A DNA stretch of 64,000 nt from Chryseobacterium phosphatilyticum (GTDB lineage: Bacteria > Bacteroidota > Bacteroidia > Flavobacteriales > Weeksellaceae), in assembly GCF_002899825.2 (NCBI RefSeq), contig NZ_PPED02000002.1, positions 439,531 through 503,530 on the forward strand. Direction: 5' to 3'. A program made the translations under genes and the position numbers. Under the pieces are notes generated by a model. That model did no database searches. It was not told where the DNA came from and saw only the letters and a list, made by a program, of their open reading frames with translations. Below, in pieces: positions 35,601-43,149 of this stretch; the first letter of the stretch is position 1, and every line of letters starts with the position of its first letter.

Positions 35601-35849
35601 ACTGGAATTCGAGGTCATATAGGTCATATTTTCAACCCCGTTTACCGCCTCCTCAATAGGAGTGGCTACCGAACGTGCTACAACCTCAGCATTCGCTCCC
35701 GGATAAAATGCCGTTACCTGAACACTTGGTGGAGCAATATCGGGGAAGAGGGCAATGGGTAAATTAAAGAGAGATAAAGCTCCCAATAATAAGAGTATGA
35801 TGGAGATGACCGTTGAAAGTACCGGTCTTTCTATAAATTGTTTTAACAT
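32667..35849 (-). CDS. RND multidrug efflux permease (AcrB/HAE1 type)
   Basis: 1060 aa, full length for the family. The N-terminus FIERPVLSTVISIILLL is standard, TM4 carries GIVVDDAIVVVEAVH with the proton-relay Asp pair, and GYGYEWTGITREEI and the second-half TM cluster are present. A short basic tail ends the protein. It imports protons to expel drugs or other amphiphiles; substrate cannot be read. It forms an operon with the fusion protein upstream (40 nt). Confidence 0.96.
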   Translation of the reverse strand: MLKQFIERPVLSTVISIILLLLGALSLFNLPIALFPDIAPPSVQVTAFYPGANAEVVARSVATPIEEAVNGVENMTYMTSNSSNDGTMTLSVYFKQGSDPDNAAVNVQNRVSKAMSQLPQEVVQAGISTQKVQNSMIMFMGLTSEDEKQYDELFLQNYLKINVIPQIQRIPGVAQAQVFGTRDYSMRIWLKPDRLAANNLSPQEVLGAVKDHNLEAAPGRLGQGSKETYEYILKYKGKLNKNEDYENIAIKANSDGSFLRLKDVARVEFGSYTYTATNRVDGKPVAGFAILQTAGSNANEILTEIEKQVKVMETTLPKGVKPIIMYNSKDFLDASIHQVVETLVIAFILVFIVVYIFLQDFRSTLIPAIAVPVAIIGTFFFLQLFGFSINMLTLFALVLAIGIVVDDAIVVVEAVHSKMEQTGMPVEQATMNSMSEISGAIISITLVMCAVFIPVGFMQGPAGVFYRQFAFTLAIAILISAVNALTLSPALCAMFLNDPQGEHGEHGHKTGFGARFFNAFNAIFNSMTRKYIYSLKFLIKNKWVAIGGLALITATSVFLIKKAPSGFIPTEDQGFVLYAVNTPPGSSLERTHRATEQIDKIINAEKATNHLWVADGMNFISNANASPYSAGFIKLKDYDKRGEMNDPDQIAAALTGKVSQVKDANAFFFNFPTVQGFGNVSGFEFMLQDKTNSSFEQLGTTTQKFIGELMKRPEIAFAFTTYAAGNPQYIIDVDTDKANQLGVSVTDLMQTMQIYFGSSFVSDFNRFGKYYRVMAQADIPYRTDANSLEGIYVKNKMGEMVPAKTLVTLKRTFGPETVTRNNLFNAVTINGTPKPGYSTGDAIKAVEEVAQQSLPRGYGYEWTGITREEIKTGGQTVFIFLLSILFVYFLLAAQYESYILPFAIILTIPTGVFGVFAFTGLAGIDNNIYVQVGLIMLVGLLAKNAILIVEFAVQRRKAGKSLIESALQASRLRLRPILMTSFAFIVGMLPLVWTQGASAKGNHSIGYSTVGGMLTGVIFGIFIIPVMYVIFQYLHEKMPSRKKKRLQRQQLEAELLSSPH

Positions 35850-35889
35850 AAGAAGTTTATTTTTTTAAGTCTTCTGTATCTGAAACTGA

Positions 35890-37050
35890 CTATAAAGGTT
35901 TTGCTCTCAACAAGCTGTCGGATGAAATATTTTTCGGCTTGATAGATGCTCCGTCCTTTAAATTTCCAATTCCGGTATAAACGATTTTCTCACCCGGAGA
36001 AAGCCCTTCAGAAATAAAGTAATAGCTGTCTGTTTTTCCGGATATTTTAATAGGTTTTCCGGTTACTTTCTGATCTTTACCCATAACATATACATAGGTT
36101 TTATCCTGAATTTCGAAAGTAGATTCCTGAGGAATAACCACTGCATTGGAAATCAGTTGAGGCATACGAACTCTTCCTGTATTTCCTGTTCTCAAAGTCC
36201 CGTTGTCATTAGGGAAAACAGCACGTACACTGATTGCTCCCGTTGTTTTGTCAAACTGTCCGTCTACAATACTTAATCTTCCTTTTTCAGGATATGTACT
36301 GTTGTCGGCAATCACCAATTCTACCATGGGCATATTTTTCAGTTTTTCCTCTAAAGTTCCTCCCGGATATTTATTTTGGAAAGCAATAAAATCAAGTTCA
36401 CTTAAAGAGAAATAAGCATAGATTTCACTGATATCGGATAATAAAGTCAATGGATTAGGATCTGTTCTGGAGATCAGACTTCCTTTTTTATAAGGAATTC
36501 TCCCGATATATCCACTTACAGGTGCTGTAATAGTCGTAAATCCTACATTGATTTTTGCGCTTCCTACAGAGGCTCTTGCCTGTGAAGCGGCTGCTACAGC
36601 GGCTGCATAATTGGCTTTTGCTGTTTTCAATTGTACATCAGATACTACTTTTGCAGCTACCAGAGGCTGAAGTCTGTCCACTTCCACTCTTGCTTTTTCA
36701 ATATTGGCGTTGGCAGCCTGAAGGTTGGCCTGAGCCATATTCATCTGTTCGCCATAGCTTCTTGAATCTATTTTAAATAATGGTTGTCCGGCTCTTACAT
36801 AAGCCCCTTCTTCCACATAAATTCTATCTAAATATCCATCTACCTGCGATCTTATTTCTACATTATTTTTTCCCTCCAAAGCTGTCGGGAATTCTTGATA
36901 TGTCGTAGCAGGAGAGGTAATAACGGTATAAACCGGAAGTTCAGGAGCTGGTGGCGCGGCATTGGATCCTTCAGCAGCTTTCGTACAGCTTTGTAAAAGA
37001 ATTATACTTGCAATAAGTACAATAAACCTTGTTTTTCCAGGTATTTTCAT
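35890..37050 (-). CDS. RND efflux periplasmic adaptor (HlyD/AcrA type lipoprotein)
   Basis: 386 aa. Lipobox LLQSC, then a barrel-sandwich hybrid domain (VEIRSQVDGYLDRIYVEEGAYVRAGQPLFKID), a coiled-coil hairpin (~100-160) rich in Ala, and the second half-motif ITAPVSGYIGRIPYKKGSLIS. It bridges permease and channel. It is the first gene of the pump operon; three copies of the TetR-type operator lie just upstream (37121-37399). Confidence 0.95.
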   Translation of the reverse strand: MKIPGKTRFIVLIASIILLQSCTKAAEGSNAAPPAPELPVYTVITSPATTYQEFPTALEGKNNVEIRSQVDGYLDRIYVEEGAYVRAGQPLFKIDSRSYGEQMNMAQANLQAANANIEKARVEVDRLQPLVAAKVVSDVQLKTAKANYAAAVAAASQARASVGSAKINVGFTTITAPVSGYIGRIPYKKGSLISRTDPNPLTLLSDISEIYAYFSLSELDFIAFQNKYPGGTLEEKLKNMPMVELVIADNSTYPEKGRLSIVDGQFDKTTGAISVRAVFPNDNGTLRTGNTGRVRMPQLISNAVVIPQESTFEIQDKTYVYVMGKDQKVTGKPIKISGKTDSYYFISEGLSPGEKIVYTGIGNLKDGASIKPKNISSDSLLRAKPL

Positions 37051-37120
37051 TTTGGTTTAATTTTTTTAATGAAGTGTTAGATTTAAGTAATGTTTTTGCT
37101 AATAAATGCTGTATTTTTTC

Positions 37121-37133
37121 CTAACAGTGTTAA
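37121..37133. promoter_or_regulatory. TetR-type operator, copy 1
   Basis: CTAACAGTGTTAA, one base from the perfect palindrome CTAACA-G-TGTTAG. On the minus strand its flanks read T-run, GAAC, ~7 nt, ATTAACACTGTTAGGAAA, shared with copy 3. Confidence 0.65.
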
Positions 37134-37257
37134 TAAAATGTTCAAAAAAAATTACAGATTCTTTAATGCCCGATTAAGTCGATAGTTTCCATAATTGAAT
37201 AAATGTTTAATGTTGTTTGATATATAAAAAAGTTGAGGTGTATTCGTGTTATTTTTA

Positions 37258-37270
37258 CTAACGGTGTTAA
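37258..37270. promoter_or_regulatory. TetR-type operator, copy 2
   Basis: CTAACGGTGTTAA in the intergenic region before the pump operon; two mismatches to the perfect palindrome. Confidence 0.6.
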
Positions 37271-37386
37271 TTAATTGAAAAAAATGTCTACCTTTAATTT
37301 TCTGATGGGTGAAAGTTTTGCATAAATGGTTTTTGTTTTTAATTAATTTTAAATGAATTACTTAAATTAATTAAGTGTTAAGTTTC

Positions 37387-37399
37387 CTAACGGTGTTAA
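37387..37399. promoter_or_regulatory. TetR-type operator, copy 3
   Basis: CTAACGGTGTTAA, 20 nt past the end of the tetR gene. With copy 1 it shares flanking sequence, as if an operator-promoter module had been duplicated. Confidence 0.6.
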
Positions 37400-37418
37400 T
37401 ATTGAGTTCAAAAAAATT

Positions 37419-38015
37419 TTACAAAGACTTAATAAAAGATGAAACAGTTTCGTCCAAAGATGTTTTATTCATGGTAGATGGTATATCTGCAGTACGCATC
37501 ATCATAATGGAGATCATACCGTGTACTGCTGAAAATAAAGCATGAGACATATGACAGGCATTATCCGGATTAGATCCGTTTTTCTTAATGATCTCAAGAG
37601 TACACTCATAAATAAGTTCCTGGAATGATGAGAATTCCTTCTTCATCTGACCTTTACCACAACATTGCATTCCTAAACCAAACATCAGCTGATAATATTC
37701 CTTATTCTTGAAAGCAAAATTCCAGTATGCATCTACGATGGCTACAAGCTGGTCTTCAGGCGTTTTCTGTTTTTGCTGAGCTTTTAATAATTCTATATGT
37801 AGTTTGTGAAAGCCGTCCAGAGAAATTTCAAACAGGATAGCTTCTTTATTTTCGAAATAATCATATACTACCGGTGCACTGTATTCAATAGCATCAGCTA
37901 TTTTACGCATGGAAAGTGATCCCCAGCCTTCAGTTTTAGCCAAAGTAAAAGCCGCCTGCAAAATATTTGCACGAATGGATTCTTTTTCTCTTTGACGACG
38001 TTCATGTAGGCCCAT
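37419..38015 (-). CDS. TetR/AcrR-family repressor of the RND operon
   Basis: 198 aa. The N-terminal helix-turn-helix is typical: NILQAAFTLAKTEGWGSLSMRKIADAIEYSAPVVYDYFENKEAI (residues ~17-60). The C-terminal ligand domain has a Cys pair (MQCCGKG) that could sense metals or thiols but may be incidental. It lies directly before the pump genes on the same strand. One perfect operator covers its own expected transcription start, which argues for autorepression. Confidence 0.93.
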   Translation of the reverse strand: MGLHERRQREKESIRANILQAAFTLAKTEGWGSLSMRKIADAIEYSAPVVYDYFENKEAILFEISLDGFHKLHIELLKAQQKQKTPEDQLVAIVDAYWNFAFKNKEYYQLMFGLGMQCCGKGQMKKEFSSFQELIYECTLEIIKKNGSNPDNACHMSHALFSAVHGMISIMMMRTADIPSTMNKTSLDETVSSFIKSL

Positions 38016-38027
38016 GATATTTCTTTT

Positions 38028-38040
38028 CTAACAGTGTTAG
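38028..38040. promoter_or_regulatory. TetR-type operator, copy 4 (perfect palindrome)
   Basis: CTAACAGTGTTAG, a perfect 13-bp odd palindrome, immediately downstream of the tetR -10 box and 12 nt before its ATG. A bound repressor would block initiation. Confidence 0.75.
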
Positions 38041-38073
38041 CAAAACTACAAACTTTTTAAGATATCTTCCAAA
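38041..38073 (-). promoter_or_regulatory. tetR promoter
   Basis: Minus strand: TTTG (38070-38073), 21 nt, TAGTTTTG (38041-38048). It touches the perfect operator at 38040. Confidence 0.65.
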
Positions 38074-38264
38074 CCTTATTTTGATTTAATCTTAAAAAGG
38101 AGTGTACAGAAAAGGACGTGGAAGTAAAAAAATGAGAGTGGAAAGTATTTTAAGTGTATATTATTGAGGTTATTGTAAAAATTAATAGGGTAAATAGGCT
38201 GAGTCAATGAGTACAAATAAAAAATGCAAATGTTTTATAGTTTCATTTCCTGTATCGATCTTCA

Positions 38265-38297
38265 TTGCCCATATAATCAAAGAAATTTTTATCTTTG
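38265..38297 (+). promoter_or_regulatory. promoter of thioredoxin-family gene
   Basis: TTG (38265-38267), 22 nt, TATCTTTG (38290-38297), then 20 nt to the ATG. Good consensus match. Confidence 0.6.
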
Positions 38298-38317
38298 TGA
38301 ACTAAAGAAAAAAGGAT

Positions 38318-38872
38318 ATGAATACTCCCTCAAATATGTTGGCATTAGGAACGAAAGCTCCGTTTTTTGAGCTTCCTAACCCGTCAAAAACGAATGAACT
38401 TCAGTCTTTAGAGGAACTGAAAGGAGAAAAAGGAACATTGGTGATCTTTATGTGCAACCATTGTCCGTTTGTTCTTCATGTAATTGACAAGATCAATGAA
38501 TTATATGAAGACTATAATGAGCGTGGAATTGAATTCATTGCTATCAATGCTAATGATATTGAAAAATATCCGGCAGATGCACCTGAAAAAATGATTGAAT
38601 TCCAGATTGAAAGAAACTTCGATTTTCCTTATTTATTTGATGAAAGCCAGGCAATAGCAAAAGCATATGAAGCTGCATGTACTCCTGATTTTTATTTCTT
38701 TGATGATAAGTTGGATCTTGTATACAGAGGTCAGATGGATGATTCAAGACCGGGAAATAATAAAGATGTGACCGGAGAAGATTTGATTATTGCTTTTGAA
38801 AATCTTTTGGCAGGAGAGCCCCAAGAGGAAATTCAAAGACCAAGCATGGGATGTAATATTAAATGGAAATAA
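38318..38872 (+). CDS. thioredoxin-family / peroxiredoxin-like protein
   Basis: 184 aa, no signal peptide. An AhpC/TSA-like fold with FMCNHCPFVLHVIDK (CNHC redox motif) and the later CTPDFYFFD with a third Cys at the cis-Pro site. This layout is that of the thioredoxin-family proteins often annotated next to peroxiredoxins. It likely reduces peroxides or disulfides in the cytosol. It is monocistronic between its own promoter and a terminator. Confidence 0.88.
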   Translation: MNTPSNMLALGTKAPFFELPNPSKTNELQSLEELKGEKGTLVIFMCNHCPFVLHVIDKINELYEDYNERGIEFIAINANDIEKYPADAPEKMIEFQIERNFDFPYLFDESQAIAKAYEAACTPDFYFFDDKLDLVYRGQMDDSRPGNNKDVTGEDLIIAFENLLAGEPQEEIQRPSMGCNIKWK

Positions 38873-38874
38873 TA

Positions 38875-38915
38875 TTGAATTGAAAATGGGGAATTGAAAG
38901 TTGAAAAAGCTTTTT
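38875..38915. repeat. degenerate short-period intergenic repeat
   Basis: TGAATTGAAAATGGGGAATT and then GAAAGTTGAAAAAG directly after the thioredoxin-family stop codon. No coding potential. Confidence 0.4.
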
Positions 38916-38946
38916 ATATTCTTACATTTTTTAATGAATATAATAT

Positions 38947-38978
38947 AAAGCTGTTCTTTTCTGGGAACAGCTTTTTTA
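38947..38978 (+). terminator. bidirectional terminator
   Basis: AAGCTGTTC (38948-38956), 8-nt loop, GAACAGCTT (38965-38973), T run. It serves the thioredoxin gene and probably the convergent DUF3892 gene. Confidence 0.85.
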
Positions 38979-38989
38979 ATATTAATCTT

Positions 38990-39280
38990 TTAACTGCACT
39001 CAGGAAGTGATAGTAAATTGTTTTTCGTTGAATTATCAGCTTCAGTTTTCAAATATTGAGTACCATTATTAGTCTCAGCAGTAATAACTCTAGCTCTGTT
39101 TCCGTAGATGTCGGCAACATAAGCTTCCCCTTTTTCATTTTTAATCCAATTGTAAATTTCTACTCTCTTGTTTCTTCCTGTTTTTCCGTTATCATCAATC
39201 CATCCTAAATGAGTAATCGCTAAGTCTGGATTTTCATGATAGCCATTGTTTTTGTTGATACATGTAATTCTAATCGCCAT
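38990..39280 (-). CDS. DUF3892-family small protein
   Basis: 96 aa, cytosolic. DUF3892 features are the opening IRITCINKNNGYHENP, then ITHLGWIDDNGKTGRNKRVEIYNWI and the GEAYVADIYGNRARV core. The family is small, uncharacterised and common in diverse bacteria. It stands alone. Confidence 0.8.
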   Translation of the reverse strand: MAIRITCINKNNGYHENPDLAITHLGWIDDNGKTGRNKRVEIYNWIKNEKGEAYVADIYGNRARVITAETNNGTQYLKTEADNSTKNNLLSLPECS

Positions 39281-39384
39281 AATTTGTAGTTTTAAATTGT
39301 TAATAAATTATTTTTTCGAAAATAATCTATGTCAATTTTATATCCTTACGGGTTTCCATAAAATCCCTTATATAGATGGATTCA

Positions 39385-40290
39385 TTAAAAGCTGGCTTTA
39401 CTCTTAACTTCATTCTCAACTTTCAAATCAACATTAACTTTATTGTGAGAATAATTCTTTATAAACTCTGACGGTGTTTTTCCTGTATATTTTTTAAACA
39501 TTCTATTAAAATACGTCACATTATTAAAACCACATTGGTAGCTGCATTCTGAAATAGACCTATCCTGTGCCATCAGCAGACATGCTTTGTTAATTCTATA
39601 ACGGTTCACAAATTCAGTAAAAGTAATCTGGGTTGCTTTTTTAAAAAAATTACAGAAAGCCGGTAGTGTAAGGTTGGCCAGTCTGGCTACTTCATCAATA
39701 TTAATTTCCTTATCGTAATGATGTTCTACGTAGGTAAAGATGTTTTCAAGGCGGGTCTTGTTTTTGGAAATAATAGTGTAGGGCATGATTTCTTTATTCA
39801 AAAGATCAAAGTCTTCACATTTTGATAGTTCAAATAGAATTTCGAGCAGCAGAAGATATCTTTTGTAACCTTCAGATTCAAGAATAAGTTTGAGTTTTGG
39901 TAAAAGTGCTTTTTTTACTTTATGATGAAAATGAATGCCATATTTTGAAAGCTCCAAAAGGTTTTTAATAGATCTGGCTTCTGTTTCCTGTTGAGGAAAT
40001 TGTAGGATTTCCTCTTTAAACTGAAGAACAATTTCTTCATGAGGATCAATAGAATTTAATCCAAATCCCGAATGAGGAATATTGGATCCGATTAATACGA
40101 GATCACCATTTGTATAATTGCTTTTATGATAACCAACATGTCGTGTTCCGCTCCCGGAAATAACACACACCAGTTCAATTTCAGGATGATAATGGTATTC
40201 CCATTTGAACTCTGAAATAGGGGAATTATTGTGAATAGTCCGGAACGAGCTTTTGTCGTTGGGAATTACTCTTTCAAAAGTAACTTTCAT
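39385..40290 (-). CDS. AraC-family transcriptional regulator
   Basis: 301 aa. An N-terminal cupin-type sensor (EYHYHPEIELVCVISGSGTRHVG) precedes a C-terminal AraC DNA-binding domain with both helix-turn-helix motifs (IDEVARLANLTLPAFCNFFKKATQITF and SISECSYQCGFNNVTYFNRMFKKYTGKTPSEF). It is divergent from the MFS permease, trehalase and TonB receptor genes and is the likely sugar-responsive regulator of them. Confidence 0.93.
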   Translation of the reverse strand: MKVTFERVIPNDKSSFRTIHNNSPISEFKWEYHYHPEIELVCVISGSGTRHVGYHKSNYTNGDLVLIGSNIPHSGFGLNSIDPHEEIVLQFKEEILQFPQQETEARSIKNLLELSKYGIHFHHKVKKALLPKLKLILESEGYKRYLLLLEILFELSKCEDFDLLNKEIMPYTIISKNKTRLENIFTYVEHHYDKEINIDEVARLANLTLPAFCNFFKKATQITFTEFVNRYRINKACLLMAQDRSISECSYQCGFNNVTYFNRMFKKYTGKTPSEFIKNYSHNKVNVDLKVENEVKSKASF

Positions 40291-40404
40291 TTAATTAATC
40301 ATATTTATCCACTAAAAATACTAATTATATTAATATAGTTCAAATATTGATTTACTGTGTTAAATTATCGTTAACGCAAATGCTTCTATCTTAGCCGACA
40401 AGAA

Positions 40405-41643
40405 ATGATCTGGATGAAAAATTTCAACATAAAAGCTGTATTATTTTTAAATTATTTTGTTTTCGCAATTCTTCTGAATTCTGTGGGCACAGTTATTTTG
40501 CAGGTACAGCAAAATTTCGGAATTTCAAAATCTTCTGCCAGTGTGCTGGAAGGATTCAAGGATCTTCCGATTGCCATATGTTCGTTTATTCTGGCTTCAT
40601 TTTTACCAAAAATAGGGATTAAAAAATCTATGTTGATTGCATTACTTTTGGTTAGTTGCATGTGTTTTGTGATGCCTTTTGCGAATGCCTTTTGGTTTTT
40701 TAAACTACTATTTGCTATTGTGGGCGTTTCTTTTGCCCTGATTAAAATATCTGTTTTTACTTCGATAGGGCTGGTAACAGAAACGGATAAAGAGCATTCA
40801 AGTTTCATGGGATACCTGGAAGGTTTTTTTATGATTGGAGTGTTGGCCGGGAATGTATTGTTCAGTTTATATATCGACGATCATAATCCGAAATCGACCC
40901 AATGGCTGAATGTGTATTGGGTACTAGGGATACTTTCAGCCTTGTCATTTTTATTCTTATTCTTTTCAAAGCTTAATGAAAAAGAGGCTAAAAATGAGAA
41001 AACAGATTTACTGGGGGATCTAAAAAATAGTGCAAGCTTATTCAGTTATAAAAAAGTATTGTGTTTTTTATTATGTGCCTTTCTTTTTGTTTTGGTAGAG
41101 CAGAGTTTTCAGACATGGACTCCTACTTTTTATAAAGAGATTTTAAAAGTACCAACTTCGATGAGTATTCAGGCTGGAGCAGTTTTAGCTGGGGCCTTTG
41201 CATTGGGAAGATTCCTGTCCGGATTCTTTTCCAAGAAATTCAGCTGGATTTACGTTGTCTCTTTCTGTGTGATTGGTTTTGCGATCAGCTTGTTGCTGGT
41301 ACTTCCTTTAACTCACAATATTCATATTGATATCCATACAAACTGGCTCAATGCTCCTCTTGTAGTGTATTTATTTCCGTTAATGGGAGGTTTACTGGCA
41401 CCTATCTATCCGAGTATTAATTCTGTGATTTTAGCTTCAATACCCAAATATTTACACAGTGCCATGTCCGGGTTGATTGTCGTTTTTTCGGCAATCGGAG
41501 GGACAATCGGTTCCATCATCACCGGTTTCGTATTTCAGGAATTCAGTGGACAGCAGGCTTTTTATCTTTCCTTAATTCCGCTTTCATTGTTGATCACATC
41601 AGCCATTTTTATGAATAAATTAAAAATAAATCCAAACAAATAA
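40405..41643 (+). CDS. MFS sugar permease
   Basis: 412 aa with twelve predicted membrane helices. The first half has SKSSASVLEGFKDLPIAICSF and the second FALGRFLSGFFSKKF, and PLMGGLLAPIYPSINSVILA is typical of the fucose/glucose-type symporters. It stands 1 nt before trehalase, so it probably takes up trehalose or its glucose product across the inner membrane. The start is at 40405 (MIWMKNF); Met4 is an alternative. Confidence 0.88.
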   Translation: MIWMKNFNIKAVLFLNYFVFAILLNSVGTVILQVQQNFGISKSSASVLEGFKDLPIAICSFILASFLPKIGIKKSMLIALLLVSCMCFVMPFANAFWFFKLLFAIVGVSFALIKISVFTSIGLVTETDKEHSSFMGYLEGFFMIGVLAGNVLFSLYIDDHNPKSTQWLNVYWVLGILSALSFLFLFFSKLNEKEAKNEKTDLLGDLKNSASLFSYKKVLCFLLCAFLFVLVEQSFQTWTPTFYKEILKVPTSMSIQAGAVLAGAFALGRFLSGFFSKKFSWIYVVSFCVIGFAISLLLVLPLTHNIHIDIHTNWLNAPLVVYLFPLMGGLLAPIYPSINSVILASIPKYLHSAMSGLIVVFSAIGGTIGSIITGFVFQEFSGQQAFYLSLIPLSLLITSAIFMNKLKINPNK

Positions 41644-41644
41644 A

Positions 41645-43126
41645 ATGAATAGTCAGCTTTATATCAACGAAATTCAGGTTCTTTTTGATGATGTTCAGAG
41701 AGCAAAAATCTTTGAAGATCAAAAAATGATGACGGATGCAGTTCCATTGTTTCCGGTGGCAGAAATCAATGCGGAATATGAAAAAGAAAAAAGTGCAGAA
41801 GGTTTTGATTTGAAAGCTTTTGTGATGGCTCATTTTGATTTTTTAGGAGCGGGAGTTTCTGTTCAGAAAGAAGAGAATCTTCCGATCACAGAACATATTG
41901 AAAAGCTTTGGGATGAATTGACGCGCACTGCTTATGAAGAGAAGGGGACGCTTCTGAAATTACCAAAACCTTATATTGTTCCCGGAGGACGTTTTAATGA
42001 ATTCTTTTATTGGGACAGCTACTTTATCATGTTAGGATTGCAGGTTTCGGGAAGAGTTGAGATGATGGAAAATATTGTGGAAAACTGTTCTTATCTGATT
42101 CAACACGTTGGATTTGTCCCCAATGCAAGTAGAACACACTTTTTAAGCAGATCGCAGCCTCCTTATTTTTCGTTGATGCTGGATCTTCTTTTTGAAACAA
42201 CAAAAGATGAAAGCATTTATATAAAATATTATGACACGTTAGAAAGGGAATATGCTTTCTGGATGAACGGAGAAGAGGAACTTGAAAAAGGTTCCGAAAT
42301 GAAAAGGGTAGTCAGAACATCAGAGGGTGATATTCTGAACCGGTATTATGATGCAGAAAACGAACCCCGTCCTGAAAGTTATTTAATAGACATTGAAGAC
42401 AGTGAAAACGCTTTGGGAGAAGAGTTTTACAGAAATATAAGAAGTGCCTGTGAATCCGGTTGGGATTTTTCCAGCAGATGGTTTGCAGACGGAGAACATA
42501 TACAGACGATTGAAACACTGAATCTTGCAGAAGTTGATCTGAACTGCCTTTTATGGCATTTAGAAAAGACTTTGGCAACATCTTCGGCACTTCAGAGTCT
42601 GAGTAATAAGGAAAATTATTTTACTGAAAGAGCAGCAGGACGCAGACAGATGATCAACAAATACTTCTGGGATGAAAAGACGAAGAGTTACAAAGATTAT
42701 CATATTAAAAAAAACACAAAAACACCGTCTGAACATATTGCTGCTCTTTACCCTTTATTCTTGGGGTTGGCAGATGAAGAGCAGGCTAAAGCGGTAGCAC
42801 AGCATACGGAGGATAAATTTTTATATCTGGGAGGGCTGGTTACCACAACAAAAAAAACTGGCCAGCAATGGGATTTACCTAATGCCTGGGCTCCTTATCA
42901 GTGGCTTGGCTTTAAGGCAATGAAAGATTACGGGTTTAATGATCTGGCGGAAAAAATAAAGAATAACTGGTGTTCTAATGTAGAAAGAGTATACAAAAAC
43001 ACCGGAAAACTTATGGAAAAATACAATGCATTAGATACAGAAACAATAGCAGGCGGAGGGGAATACCCCAATCAGGACGGATTCGGTTGGACCAATGGAG
43101 TGTATTTACAATTACAACAAAACTGA
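41645..43126 (+). CDS. treF: trehalase (glycoside hydrolase family 37)
   Basis: 493 aa, no signal peptide, so cytoplasmic. Family 37 signatures are present: PGGRFNEFFYWDSYF (113-127) and QQWDLPNAWAP (407-417), plus RPESYLIDIEDS and GWDFSSRW around the catalytic acid. It cleaves trehalose to two glucose. It overlaps almost directly with the permease gene before it. The gene symbol follows the cytosolic E. coli enzyme. Confidence 0.93.
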   Translation: MNSQLYINEIQVLFDDVQRAKIFEDQKMMTDAVPLFPVAEINAEYEKEKSAEGFDLKAFVMAHFDFLGAGVSVQKEENLPITEHIEKLWDELTRTAYEEKGTLLKLPKPYIVPGGRFNEFFYWDSYFIMLGLQVSGRVEMMENIVENCSYLIQHVGFVPNASRTHFLSRSQPPYFSLMLDLLFETTKDESIYIKYYDTLEREYAFWMNGEEELEKGSEMKRVVRTSEGDILNRYYDAENEPRPESYLIDIEDSENALGEEFYRNIRSACESGWDFSSRWFADGEHIQTIETLNLAEVDLNCLLWHLEKTLATSSALQSLSNKENYFTERAAGRRQMINKYFWDEKTKSYKDYHIKKNTKTPSEHIAALYPLFLGLADEEQAKAVAQHTEDKFLYLGGLVTTTKKTGQQWDLPNAWAPYQWLGFKAMKDYGFNDLAEKIKNNWCSNVERVYKNTGKLMEKYNALDTETIAGGGEYPNQDGFGWTNGVYLQLQQN

Positions 43127-43149
43127 AACTAACAATAAAAAATAAGGCT

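Noticed and set aside
43087..43149. Longer start for the TonB receptor
   Set aside because: It would begin inside the trehalase gene and spoil the signal peptide; the ATG at 43150 gives a clean one.
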